Shown in pieces: positions 34,955 to 45,220 of a stretch of DNA of 46,807 nucleotides; position 1 is the first letter of the stretch, and every line of letters starts with the position of its first letter. The DNA is taken from assembly GCA_032358255.1 (NCBI GenBank), contig JAULBX010026497.1, forward strand, positions 1-46,807, read 5' to 3'. A model generated the notes under the pieces. That model ran no database searches. It had not been told where the DNA came from and saw only the letters and a list, made by a program, of their open reading frames with translations. Both the position numbers and the translations under genes were made by a program. The DNA comes from Heterotrichella gracilis. Taxonomy: Eukaryota; Sar; Xanthophyceae; Tribonematales; Xanthonemataceae.

Positions 34955-34986
<32 letters not shown>

Positions 34987-37900
34987 TGCTTGCAGCTGCT
35001 GAACCTCCATCGGCGAGGCGCCAACCTGCGGGGTGCACAGATAAGGGTTAAATTGCAGCTTCAGCTTTGCATTGGCCAGGCGCCAACGGTTAAATTTGCA
35101 GCTTCAGCTTTGCATTGGCGGGTGCATAGATTAGGCCTCACAATGCGCAGCCGTTGTCCTACTCTTGGGGCAAAAGTAGCGCGTGGCAGGGGCAACCTTT
35201 CCCACCAGACCCATTGGAAAGGGCAACAAGGAGTATTTCAATGGTCCATTTGAATTCCCTAAGGTACATGTTTCACAACATCACAGTACTCCAGGGAGAA
35301 TGTTACAAGAAGAATGCCCTTGCCCATTTAGGGTACTTGTTAGAATTTTCATCTGCGGCGCACCCTCCCTGTCAAAGCAGCTACAGCTGCAGCGACAGCC
35401 ATGGCAACTTGCTGTAGCTGCATGTTTTTGTCGACCCACCTTCTTCAGCTAGTTGATAAACAGATAACCGCTGGACGTGAAACAACATATCGCGTTCTCG
35501 AACAAAATACAGCCATTTCCACCTGATAAACACATTGCCCTACCTGAGGCATGCCCGCCATGGCAGCCTGTTGTTGCTGCAAGGGCAAGGGCAAGGCGGC
35601 GCCGGGGGCCACAGCAGCAGCGGCAGCGGCGTTGTTGGCAGCGGCCTGCGGTTGCGCAGCCCCCACCGATGCCGGGGCGGGTGAGGTGGCAGAGGTGGGC
35701 TGGGCGTGGCCGCCGCCTGGAGGCTGCGGGGCAGGAGGGGGCTGCACAAAGAGGGCACATTCTTTATTTCCAGGTGCACATGTTCAAGGTGTAGGTATAA
35801 TGTTCAGGTTCCAGGGGAGTGCAGGCTGCGCATGAGGATCAAGAATGCAAACACACGTGCAGTACTCCGGGTTTGGGGGGTAGCTGCACACAGAGGTGGG
35901 ACGTTAACTCCAGATGAATTGCCCTACACCCAGCCACCAGCTGCTGCTGCACCTGCGTCGCCTGCACGGCTTCGGGGCGGCTGCAATTCTGCTTGGGCTT
36001 GCAAGTGAGGCCGTTAACCTCTAAAGGGGTGAGCATGCACTAGACCTTACACCTATAACCCTATCCCCGGCGCACCATTTGCTGCTGCGACTGCGTGGGC
36101 TGGACAGCGGCGGCTGCTGCAGCAGCGGCCGCGGCGGCGGCGGCGGCCGCGGCCGCCTGCTGCACCTGTGCCTGTGAGGTCAGCTCGATGATCTCCATGG
36201 GGTTGAGCATGCGGCCGCCTGTGGAGAGCATGAGCTTGGCCACCACCGCCTCGTGGGAGACATGCGTGTCCTGGCGGATACGCCGCGACTGCAGGTTGCG
36301 CGGGTCCTCCTGCAAAGTGGAAGCAACGAGTCGATGAAAATAATACCAAAGATTAGAGATGCCCAAACAGGGAATTGGCGGGTCCCCCTGAGCCAAGCAC
36401 ATGCCAATGTGGCCTGGTAGATCAAGTATACCCCACACCCAATGCAGGCTGCCCCGCCTGAGCGCGCACCCACCTTCTCTGTCGCGCGCTTCTGCTTGAA
36501 GATGGTCCCCACGTGCACCATGGCCTCCATGGTCTTGCGCAGCACCGCGTCTGTCACGGGGAGGGACTTGGTGAGCAGTTCGCGCGCGAACACCTTGTTG
36601 ATGTTCATGGCGGCCAGCGCGCTCTCCTCTGACACCTCGGGGTTCTGGTCGGGGTTCTGCAGTGGAGAGATTAGGGTTCAAGTTAGGTTTCTGCGGGGCA
36701 TACTCAGCGATGGATGGATTTAGGGTGAAGCAAGAAGATGAATAATCAGAAAACACAGAACAGAGGGACAACCACAAGGAGGGGAAGTTGCAGCGCGCCA
36801 ACGTGCAGCGCGCCAACGTGGGGATTAGGGCTTAATAATGTTTTTGGCACATGCCAAGATAGCCTTCCAGCGCTGCCTGCACATCCTGCACTGCTCAGGG
36901 CGGCGGTGGATGCCCTTCAGAACCCTACACCCTAAATTGCAGTGTTGCGGGTGAGAGGTACCACCATGGCTGAGGTGTGGGGCTTCCCCTGTAAGCAGCG
37001 TTCAGTGCCAACATGGTCACGGGTTGTGGTGGGGCGTACCGAGATGGTCTTGAAGCGCTGCCTGCACTGCTCAGGGCGGCGGTAGATGCCCTGTAGCACG
37101 CTGCTGGCGCTGAGCACGTCGCTCACCAGGTGCCAGTTGCTGCCAAACTCGTGCACGATGGCGCACAGCAGCTGGTCCTCCTGGGTGGTCCACACAGCCA
37201 GCGCCCCGGCCCCGGCCAGCGTGAGCGCCGACCGCTGCTTCAGCAGCTGCACATGGTGGGGCACACACTCGTCAGGAGGGTTTTGGGTTCAGTAATTGGA
37301 GGCACGATGGCACGTGGGTAACCAAGGTGCAAGGGTTAGGGTTTAGGGCGAGGCGCTGCAGCAGGTCCTCTTGCGTGGTCCACATAGCCTGCGGAAAGGG
37401 CCCGACCAAGGTCAGCGCAGACCGCTACTTCAGCAGCTGCACGTGGCGGGGAACACCGCCGTCAGGAAGGGCACAGGGTTGGGCAAGAGCGCACAGGGAG
37501 TTGGAGTTAAGGGTTTGAAGTGTGTGCCGCAGGCGCTTGCACCACCACATGTACCACCAGGACACAGGGGTTTAGGGTTTAACATGTAGGGTTTGTTAAG
37601 CGCGCGTACCCCCGCAGCTGCCGGTGTAGTGAACGAGTCCATGCGCGCCAGGGCGGTGGGCTTGTTCCCCAGCCTGCTTGGCTTGCCCATCTGCTGCTGC
37701 TCGGCTGCGCGCTTCCTGGCAAGTTCCTGTGTGAAGGAATCGGCCCCAAATGTTACTTATGGCCCTGACCCCATACCATCAATAATGCATATTTGTTGAA
37801 ATACACCCTTGCAACAATTTTGCCAGCTTGGCTTCCCTCTACATTCCAAGCCTACTAGATTACCATAACCAGGTCAACATTTAAATGACATACCCTCCAC

Positions 37901-40645
37901 CCAGCAGTGCAGGATTCAACCTGGTTGTACACTGCCCCCTTGTAGTCCACCGGTGTCAATAGCAAAACAAATTTTGGTGAATGTCCGGCATCAATTTCAA
38001 ATGACTGTTCAGGATTTAGTAGACCTGCCCCAATCCCTACCTGCACAGCCTTCTGCTTTGCTAACTTCTGCTCCCTGATGTTGCGCATGACCACCAGGTC
38101 GTCGTCCTCGTCGTCAAACTCGCGACCCTTGCGCTTGAGGCGGTCGGGCCTGCGTGGGGGCAAACAGGGTTTAGGGTTAGGGTTTAGGGGTTAAGAGTTA
38201 CTCGGGGGCAAACAGAGTGTAGGAGTTCGAGGTCAGGGCCACTCGTCTTCACACTGCAGCCATTGCGCTTGCAGCGCAGGCCCCGCACCAGGCCCCGCAC
38301 CTTCTTTAGGTTCTAGAGGTTTAACTCTCCTGCCAGCAGTCCCTAAACCTGTACCTGTACTTCTAGCGAAGCCGCATGACCCCCCGGCACCTCACTGACC
38401 GCTACTGCAGGGACTGCTAGCCTCGACCGCTGTGTGCCCTTCTTTTGGCGAGGACTGCCCCATTGCGCCAGGCATGCCCACCATGCACCCTAAATACAGA
38501 ACCCTAAACCCCACAAGCGGCATGTCAGCAGCATGACCCTGTGTTTTACCGCACCTGCCCGTTCCTGCAGGGACAACCAGCCCCGGCCGCTGCATGCCCT
38601 TCTTGTTGGCCAGCACCACCCCCTTGCGCCCAGGCATGCCCACCATGGACCCCTCCAGCCCAGGCTCGGTACTGTAGTCCTCCATCAGGTGCGCGGGAAG
38701 CTTCTTCTTGCGCCGCTTCTTGCCTGGAGGGTTGGGAGGAGAAGTTTAGTTAGGGCTCCGGATACAGGACTCAAAATACAGATTTCTGGACACACGTGCT
38801 CTACGCCCTGGTCCTGCCCCTAGCGCCTGTTTCACCGCCATCCATCATCTTTGATTCCTGAGCCAGCATCTGCGCCTCAACCAGCCGCATACACCGTACA
38901 TGCTAACCCTACATCCTAAGCCATGCAGCCCTAAACCCTTAACCCTAGCCAGCAAACCCTTCCCCTTCCGCCTTGCAGCATGCACTGTCCCCCCAGTGTT
39001 TACCTGTCTCGTCGTCCTCCATGACCTCTGATTCCTGCGCCAGCCTCTCCGCCTCCACAAGGGCAGCCTGCTCGGCCTCGTACACCTGCTGCGCCTGCTG
39101 CGACTTGACCCACTCAACCTCAGAGTCATAGTCGCGCACAAGCTGCACACAGGGGGCAATTGCTCAGCGGCGGGTGCGTGCGCGCGTGGGTGGGGTGGGG
39201 GTTTGAGGCGCGGCCACGGTTGTGCTTGTCAGGAAAAAAGGGGGCCAGGTTCACAGCCGATTGTTCACCGATTCAATGATTGTAATTACTTGACATCCTT
39301 GTCAGCTGTTTTAATATACGAGTTGGTGTAAAACTGAGATCATACATACGCTTTTACTTCTTTGCCACAAATGTTCAATAACAAAATTAAGAATAAAAAT
39401 AATATCCATGCCCGCACCTGTTCATGCTCCACCGCTTTGATCTCCTCGTCCGCTTCCAGTTGCTTCAGGACCGCATCCAATAGGCGGTCGTCGCACTGGT
39501 ATTGGAACACAGCTTCGGTGATGAGCGGCGGCGTTGAAGGCTCAAAGAAACCTGCAGCCATCACAGGTTTCAAGGTCCATGCCATCCCAGGATTCAAGGG
39601 AACCAGAGATATGCAACCACACTATGCATGGTGACCAGCTGGGCTGCCAATGCAGAACCCATTATCACCAACTACTCACCACCTGCGCCAATGTCCCGAC
39701 AGGCCTTCATGCAGTAGGTAACCACTGAGCGCCACTACTCCCATACGCATCCACACCCACTACACCCACCCATCCTGCACCCATCCTGCACCCACCATCT
39801 GCAACGATGTCCCTGAAGATGTACTCCTCCTCCTCCTCCTCCCGCGTCTTCCTGCCAGAGGGCTGGGCAACCTCCGCGGCATGGTCCAGGGTGCGAGACT
39901 TGCAGACCTCCACATCGGCGTGCGCAGCTTCCGCCTCTGGCGTGTGCTGCAGGCCCTTCCTGCCGGCTTGCGCGCACGCGTAGGCAAAGTAGCGCGCAGT
40001 ACATTGTTTCCACAGCCGCTCCTGCAGGACCAGATAATCAGACTTTAGGGTTTAGGGTTCGGGTAAGGTAGTCATGTACAAGCAACGCAAAGTAGCAGGT
40101 GGCGCACTGCCTCCCCAACGCTCCACAAGACGATTCAATCTCCAGTGCATATGAGTGGAAGTGTTAGACTTTAGGGTGACCCAGGGTACCCCGCTAACCA
40201 AGGCAGAACGTGGCGTAGGTATTCTACCAGGGAACAGCCAGTGCAACCCAAGACTGTGAGAGTTGGTGTAAGCAGTGCTACGGCAGATGCTGAGCTGGCT
40301 ATATCACTGGAACGCAACTAACTGACTAGATTCAAAACGGTGCGCACCTGAGCAAAGTCAACTGCCAGCCACTTGGCTTCTTTCAGAAGGTAGTCCCACT
40401 GGCCCAACTCCCGGGGAGGCTCTTCACTTGGCTTCTCATACGCAAAGGCCACCAGTGGTTTCACCGAGCCATCAACCTGGACGCGGTTTGAACAAGTTAA
40501 GGACTTTTCTCGGGAAATCCTTGGTAAGGGTCTGACCACCCAAAAACGAGCTTAACTGTCCCACAGGGTTGGAGAATGCGTTGGAGACCTGGCATACCTT
40601 GAAGGGGGCCTTGCGCTTCTGTAACGCGGCTTCAGCAGCCTTCAT
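33348..40645 (-). CDS. EAF1: EAF1/Vid21-like HSA-SANT scaffold of a NuA4-type acetyltransferase complex, 17 exons
   Basis: Nuclear platform protein expected to hold together a NuA4-type histone H4/H2A acetyltransferase complex. The joined exons give 905 aa. An HSA domain lies at about 40-85 ('LGQWDYLLKEAKWLAVDFAQ' then 'ERLWKQCTARYFAYAC'), followed by an acidic stretch ('REEEEEEYIFRDIVAD') and a basic region. A SANT/Myb-like domain spans about 385-440 ('VWTTQEDQLLCAIVHEFGSN', 'GIYRRPEQCRQRFKTIS'); both the spacing and 'YRRPEQCRQR' resemble plant EAF1. The C-terminal half is rich in Gln and Ala, with a run of about 18 Ala near 555. No SNF2 ATPase is present, which separates it from p400, SWR1 and INO80. 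The protein starts unusually close to HSA. A pyrimidine-rich AG just upstream of the ATG hints at a 5' intron, so an upstream exon may be missing. Confidence 0.85.
34080..34315. repeat. EAF1-like exon 16 5' end with acceptor, duplicated
   Basis: 34268-34313 resembles 34081-34125: CTGCTGCA.CGCGGC.A.TTG.GCTTGCGAGGCTGCAC. The copy keeps a TGTGCAG acceptor complement. Confidence 0.75.
35016..35122. repeat. Short intronic tandem duplication touching the EAF1-like exon 14 acceptor
   Basis: AGGCGCCAAC and GCAGCTTCAGCTTTGCATTGG each occur twice in direct order at 35016-35076 and 35080-35122. The first AGGCGCCAAC is the 5' edge of exon 14. Confidence 0.75.
35935..36130. repeat. EAF1-like exon 12 3' end, degenerate copy
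   Basis: On the minus strand 35935-35990 reads 'EAVQATQVQQQLVAG' against 'AAVQPTQSQQQMV' at the exon end. The copy is direct and lies about 140 bp downstream in the intron. Confidence 0.7.
36862..37105. repeat. EAF1-like exon 10 (SANT) 3' end, copy in intron
   Basis: 36868-36922 resembles 37050-37095: AGCGCTGCCTGCAC, then TGCTCAGGGCGGCGGT.GATGCCCT. CCCTACACCCTAAA filler follows the copy at about 36923-36936. Confidence 0.85.
37145..37455. repeat. EAF1-like exon 10 5' end with acceptor, copy upstream
   Basis: 37349-37452 resembles 37160-37263: CAG(C)TGGTCCTC.TG.GTGGTCCACA.AGCC, then GACCGCT.CTTCAGCAGCTGCAC.TGG.GGGG. GGTTAGGGTTTAGGG filler at about 37335-37349 lies between the copies. Confidence 0.85.
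38405..38660. repeat. EAF1-like exon 7 3' end, copy in intron
   Basis: 38408-38489 resembles 38567-38650: GGGAC..C.AGCC.CG.CCGCTG..TGCCCTTCTT, then GGCATGCCCACCATG. CCCTAAATACAGAACCCTAA filler follows at about 38487-38506. Confidence 0.85.
38850..39065. repeat. EAF1-like exon 6 3' part, copy in intron
   Basis: 38851-38886 resembles 39026-39060: CTTTGATTCCTGAGCCAGC against CTCTGATTCCTGCGCCAGC, then CTC.GCCTC.AC.AG. CCCTAAACCCTTAACCCTA filler at about 38930-38948 lies between. Confidence 0.75.
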
Positions 40646-42915
40646 GGCGCCTGGACACCTACTGCAAAAAGGGGGGTCGAGTTTGAAGTGCGCACTGAGG
40701 AATGGTCACCCTGCAACACCCTAACACCCTACAGAACAACAACACCAACAGATACAGAGGGGCGCCTGTGGAATGAAGATTGGGCCAGGTGTCATAGCAG
40801 TAACATATAAAGGGATTCCAGATGGTCTGTGAAGAGGAAGGGGGCTTGGGGCTGTGCATGGGTTTTTACCTTGGTAGTTGCGCCAAGTGTCAAATGGAGC
40901 CGTGCTCAAAATGAGCCATGGGCAAACCTTCTCAACCCCAAAAAGCTTCCAAGGCTATAGAGGGACGCTTAAAGGTGTTAGGGAAGGCGAACAGCCCCAG
41001 CTTTACCACTCTTTTTGTTAACCCAACCTCATGGGCCAAACCCCCATGCTGGCCCAAGGGAACGGCTTCTCAACAAGCTCGTGCTTCCCAGTCAGTTTAA
41101 ATTGCATGGAAAGGCTTCAAAACCCGCTGCGCCCGCGTATTACCGTGTAATGCATATAGCGCTCACTATTCAAACTTGCTCATTTTGAGTCACCATCCCA
41201 TGGGGGAGCTGTAGGGCCAAACTTCTAGACTTCGAGCAGGGCAGCACCACGGCCCAGCAACAGACTAGAGCCCACCGAAACGTTCGTCAACCCTTTTCAG
41301 AGGAGCAGTGAAAGATCGTCGCCTTGCTGGGACGCTGTTGACATCATGATCATTTTGGGTGGACTTCTCGCCACTGGGTGCGGCCACGTACGGGCAAGGA
41401 ATGTTTCCCCCCTTGGTTGCTTGCTGATGCTGGGGACCTGTTACAAGACTAGCCTCGTCACGCTGCGAGCCACTAGGCACAAGTTTGGACAGTAACTGCT
41501 TCTGTCGAAGTGGCGACGAACTTCCTTGTCACTTTTTGGGTCTGTTTGATGTGCACAGTGGCATGCTGTGGATTGTAGGGTTTCTGCACAACCCTAATCT
41601 GGACGCAGGAAGCTCACACCAAGTTACTAGCAACTACACCTCCCACGACAAACAAAAGGCTGCGTAAAGGTATTGGGTGAAGTTTTGGGAAAGTCAATAT
41701 GCTACAGGGCTGAGTGGGTCCCGTAACAACTTCAAGGTATAACGATTAGGGTGGGCATGGTAGGTACCCTACATCCTAGCGTGGGTACCCTCAAAATCTG
41801 GCTCAATGCCCCCTCGCACACACTCTGCTGCCACCTGCCAGGTGCTGCTGAACCCACCCACATGTAACTGCTACAACTGCATTCACACTTTTATCATATC
41901 CACGCGGTGGCATATAATGGCATAAATGATAATGGGCTAGGGCTGCCGCCAATGGAGCCCTCCCTGGTCATCCATTGGTCAACCCCTGCCCAGGCGCCAA
42001 TGCAAACCATTCCAGTACTTGTTTTCATGCTGTTGGCTTGCCAATGGTCTCTGACAACGGCAAACAATCAACAGTGCTGACTGACGTCCGTTGCCATTGC
42101 AAACACAAGTCAAAAGTTGTGTATATGTCCTTGACATCGGCAGTGACGAGTGGAGTTGGCAGCACACTGTATGTGTTGTGCACATATATATCACTGGGCA
42201 CAACTTAATTTTATCAACATTTCATGCACAGCAACATCCTGCTGTTGCATGATCGACTCAAATGGTTGAACGCATGATAGTATCAGCATTGATAATCAAT
42301 TACAGCCAGGAGTACTCCAGTGAGGGTAAATACAAGTTGCATAACCAATCCGTTAGCACATTCACACTATAAAATAGCCAAATGTTCAACTGGATCAGTT
42401 TGCGACACGGCATATCTTATTGCTTGCCATTCAGCCTGAGTGCAAATGGCTATACTGCACATACACTAACACCCATGCGTACCATATGGGTAGCAACTTG
42501 GTTAAATGCCACATCTTGCCAAGTGTGCAGTGCCACATTGCCAATAAATCAAAATATCGAGAGAAAAACCACAGACAATATTGGTTTGTCTTGCTGCACC
42601 AAAAATGTGTATACATACAGCACACTACATCATGGCACAATCATGTTCAAAATTCAAAATGCTATGTATGGCTGCCTATCTTGTCAGCTTTGCCAAACCA
42701 GTTTTGAGTGTGCAGCCACAATAAGGCAAGTACCACTTTATTCCTGCATTTGTCCCAATGCTTGCTCACAAAATGTTCATCCTAATCATCCACCACCACA
42801 GGCTTGCACACAACATGGCTCAGAAAATGTTCCACCAAATGTGGCGCACAAAAACATTGCCTAGCCACTGTTCCACTGGTGCATACCCATGAAGCAAAGC
42901 CCTGCCTGCCTGTAT
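40646..42915. other. Spacer between the secreted repeat-protein gene and the EAF1-like start
   Basis: No supported gene. It probably holds the 3' UTR of the secreted repeat-protein gene and the EAF1-like promoter and 5' UTR, with a possible 5'UTR intron between about 40868 and 40662. A 160-codon plus-strand ORF at 42382-42864 has no recognisable domain. A TGTAA motif (a common green-algal poly(A) signal) lies on the minus strand near 42300-42304. Confidence 0.5.
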
Positions 42916-45068
42916 TCAACGGCCACCCCCCACGATGGTGTTGACGTTGGTGCTGTCAGACCTGGCTCCCAGCACGCCGTTGGCAGTGCCCTGGACATTG
43001 TTGGTGATGGCGCTGTTGCTGCCTGCGCCAGTCCTAATGGTGTTGACGGCTGTCTGGTCGACGGTGGCAACAAGACCGTTTGCTATTCCGGTCTGTCTGT
43101 TGGTGATGGCATTGTTGGAGTTTGCGCCGGAGGCGATGGTGTTGAAGGCTGTGTTGTCAACAGCTGCCACAAGACCGGCATTGGCAGTCCCCTGCTGGTT
43201 GCTGTTGATCCTGCACAACATTTTGAGTAGGAATTAGAAGCAAATTGGTATAATTGCGCCAGCTACATGACTGTCCTGTCTTCATGCATGACATTATGGA
43301 TTGTGATAGATTGCAACAAGTCTGATAGATTGCAACAACTAGTGGATTCATCATGTCATATGAGTAGGCAGGTACATTCTCCAATAAATGGAGACAGCAT
43401 TCTAGTGCAGGGCGCAACTACAAGCAATTGCAGCGCATTGAATAAACCACTTTATTACCAAATAATTAGGCAGTCACACAATGCGCAGCACACATGCACC
43501 GTGCAAGTCCACTTTGTGCAATCCTTGTCCATGCAAGGCACAATGGAACTGCAAGTAAATGCCAGACACCTGCACAGGCCTGGGTACTCTTAACTGACAC
43601 TGCACAATGTATGTACATGCACCAGCACTAATCGTTGCAAGGGGAACGTTCTAGACACTCACTGGTTGTTGGTGTTCCTCCCAGCCAGGATCGTGTTAGC
43701 AGCAAAGTTGTCGGCGTTGGCGTTCCCAAAGGTGCTGCGCGAGTTTGCTGTCTGGGTGTTGTCAATGCGGTTCCTGGCGTTGGCGGAGAGGTCGGCAATG
43801 GTGTTGAAGGAGACGTCTCCTGAGTTGGCCGTACCAAAGAGGGTAGTTGCCCTGTTGTTCGCAGTGTTGGTGATCCTGTTGTTTGGCCTGCAGCGGGGAA
43901 ACCAGATGGGTGAGTCACACTATTCTCAGGGAATTTCGTTTAGGGTTTAAGGATGTGGGTTTAGGGTTTAGGGTCTGGGTTCAGGGTATGCATTCTCTCA
44001 AGGGCCAATAACTCTCAACTCTTTCATGCTGCAGTTACCTTCCAGCAGGACTGAGGGTATAAAATGCTAAGATTATTGTGTACTAAGCAAATTACACGCA
44101 AGCAAATTGTGCTCTAAAACAATGCAGCATGCGCTGGCAAAGGATGGCATCATGACAGACTGACAAAACCCACGGCAGCAATGCACTGGAAAGCTCGAGC
44201 TGCGCTCATGAGTGCTCTATGATCAGAGTGTGCATGCAATGACTGGCTTTAACGCACTGCGTGTGTATATACTCAGGTAATCAGAGGCTGCAATGGTCAC
44301 TTACCTGACACAGTGAAATACAGGCAGGCATGCACATGACAAGACGAACTGGCACACTAAGGATGAATATTGCACAGCATGGGATACACCTACTGTGCAC
44401 CAGTCGACCATGATTCGTGACCATGCCAGAGCAAATTGTACTGTGACCTGTCGCCAGACGGGTGCCACGCCAGGGTTTAGTGTACTGTGCCACGATGGGA
44501 CAGGGTGGGTGCCACCTTGCCGGGGCTGTAACTTACCCTTGGAGCAGCTTGCGCGCCTGCAACGACACAAGGCGAGCGCATTAGTTTCTGACCGTGGTGA
44601 CCAGGATTTTCAAGGTGCGAAGCCATGCGATGGTGCAAGTCGTGTTGATGTGCTTGTAAACAACACTGAGTGCCGCAAGGCTTCTGCAGGGTCTGCACAG
44701 TGGCGGTCAAATCTGACCGGGGACCGTTGTCACAAAGTGTCAAGATGGGCATGCAAGGCACAACGACCGTGATCTATTTGCAAAGAGCAGTTCTTTCTCG
44801 TCAGGGATACAAAAGGGACCCAGAACGCATTCTCAACTGCGCAGTGCAACCATTTTGATTCGGCTTGCAAGTGCCACCCTCTATCCGACTAGAGAACAAG
44901 CGTTTGCAAATGGCAACAGAGACGTGCGCATGGTCACCAGGCAGTGTCCACGACTTGAAATAATGCGCTTACCTTCGAGACTTCAATCTCCACTCCCAAC
45001 GCACACGCCTGCTGAGCAAGCAGCAGGGTTGCGCAGGCCAGGGCAAGGATGGCGATGGAGCGAGCCAT
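42916..45068 (-). CDS. Secreted Asn-rich repeat protein of unknown function, 4 exons with a 20-nt microexon
   Basis: I recognise no named family. Exons are 44973-45068, 44537-44556, 43663-43887 and 42916-43210, giving 211 aa. Residues 1-23 are a clear signal peptide ('MARSIAILALACATLLLAQQ' then 'ACA'). The 20-nt microexon codes the 'RKLLQ' motif typical of secreted green-algal proteins. The rest is about five degenerate 33-36 aa repeats. The last three are the clearest, with the pattern (I)TN..QG.ANGLVA.VD.TAVNTI..GA.SNNA. Regular Asn, Thr, Gly and Ala spacing with alternating hydrophobics suggests a beta-solenoid or curlin-like amyloid fold. There are no Cys in the repeats and no membrane anchor. 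A TATA box upstream suggests inducible or high expression. It is probably an extracellular or cell-wall protein, by inference. Confidence 0.75.
43940..43990. repeat. Telomere-like tract in an intron of the secreted-protein gene
   Basis: Several TTTAGGG-related units lie between exons 2 and 3. No exon-edge copy was found beside this one. Confidence 0.8.
44537..44556 (-). other. 20-nt microexon (codes ARKLLQ plus two bases)
   Basis: The exon is flanked by TTGCAG on its 5' side and GTAAGTTA on its 3' side. It starts in phase 0 after exon 1 and ends in phase 2. The next exon supplies the missing base, so the frame reads on into 'GPNNRITNTANN'. Skipping it would shift the frame. Confidence 0.72.
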
Positions 45069-45213
45069 TGTGCGACTAGGTGTGAGCTAGCCTACAAGTT
45101 TCAGGATCAGCAACAGCACCACAGGGCGAAAGACAGGGACTTTGTAGGTCAGGGAGAGCAACAGCAACACTAGACAAGGCAAGTTCTGGCTCGAGGGGGT
45201 GCAAGATGGCTGC

Positions 45214-45220
45214 TTTTATA
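45214..45220 (-). promoter_or_regulatory. TATA box (TATAAAA on the minus strand)
   Basis: The motif lies about 146 bp upstream of the ATG of the secreted repeat protein, on the same strand and in a suitable position for a core promoter. No comparably clear TATA box was seen ahead of the other three genes. Confidence 0.55.

Larger units (their letters stand above)
33348..40645 (-). other. Exon map of the EAF1-like gene
   Basis: Coding exons in transcript order: 40598-40645, 40348-40476, 39796-40021, 39683-39724, 39418-39551, 39004-39142, 38555-38723, 38041-38149, 37610-37726, 37040-37246, 36474-36656, 36076-36309, 35544-35741, 34939-35025, 34387-34645, 33970-34115, 33348-33638. Phases agree throughout; total 2718 nt including TGA at 33348-33350. 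The 42-nt exon 39683-39724 is placed mainly on phase and splice motifs; it gives 'VTYCMKACRDIGA' joined to 'GFFEPSTPPL'. A T-rich acceptor-like site lies about 16 nt upstream of the ATG, and a possible donor lies near 40868, consistent with a 5'UTR intron. Confidence 0.72.

Noticed and set aside
33348..40645. Assignment as a p400/SWR1/INO80 chromatin remodeller because of the HSA domain
   Set aside because: No SNF2 ATPase motifs occur in the gene, while a SANT domain follows HSA, which is the EAF1/Vid21 layout.
42382..42864. 160-codon plus-strand ORF
   Set aside because: No domain, signal or composition bias supports it. It lies in the likely 3' flank of the minus-strand secreted-protein gene.
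3065..43990. Telomere-like tracts as a sign of a chromosome end or a mis-assembly
   Set aside because: The tracts are short, occur in both orientations, are scattered through introns of intact genes, and are flanked by unique coding exons.
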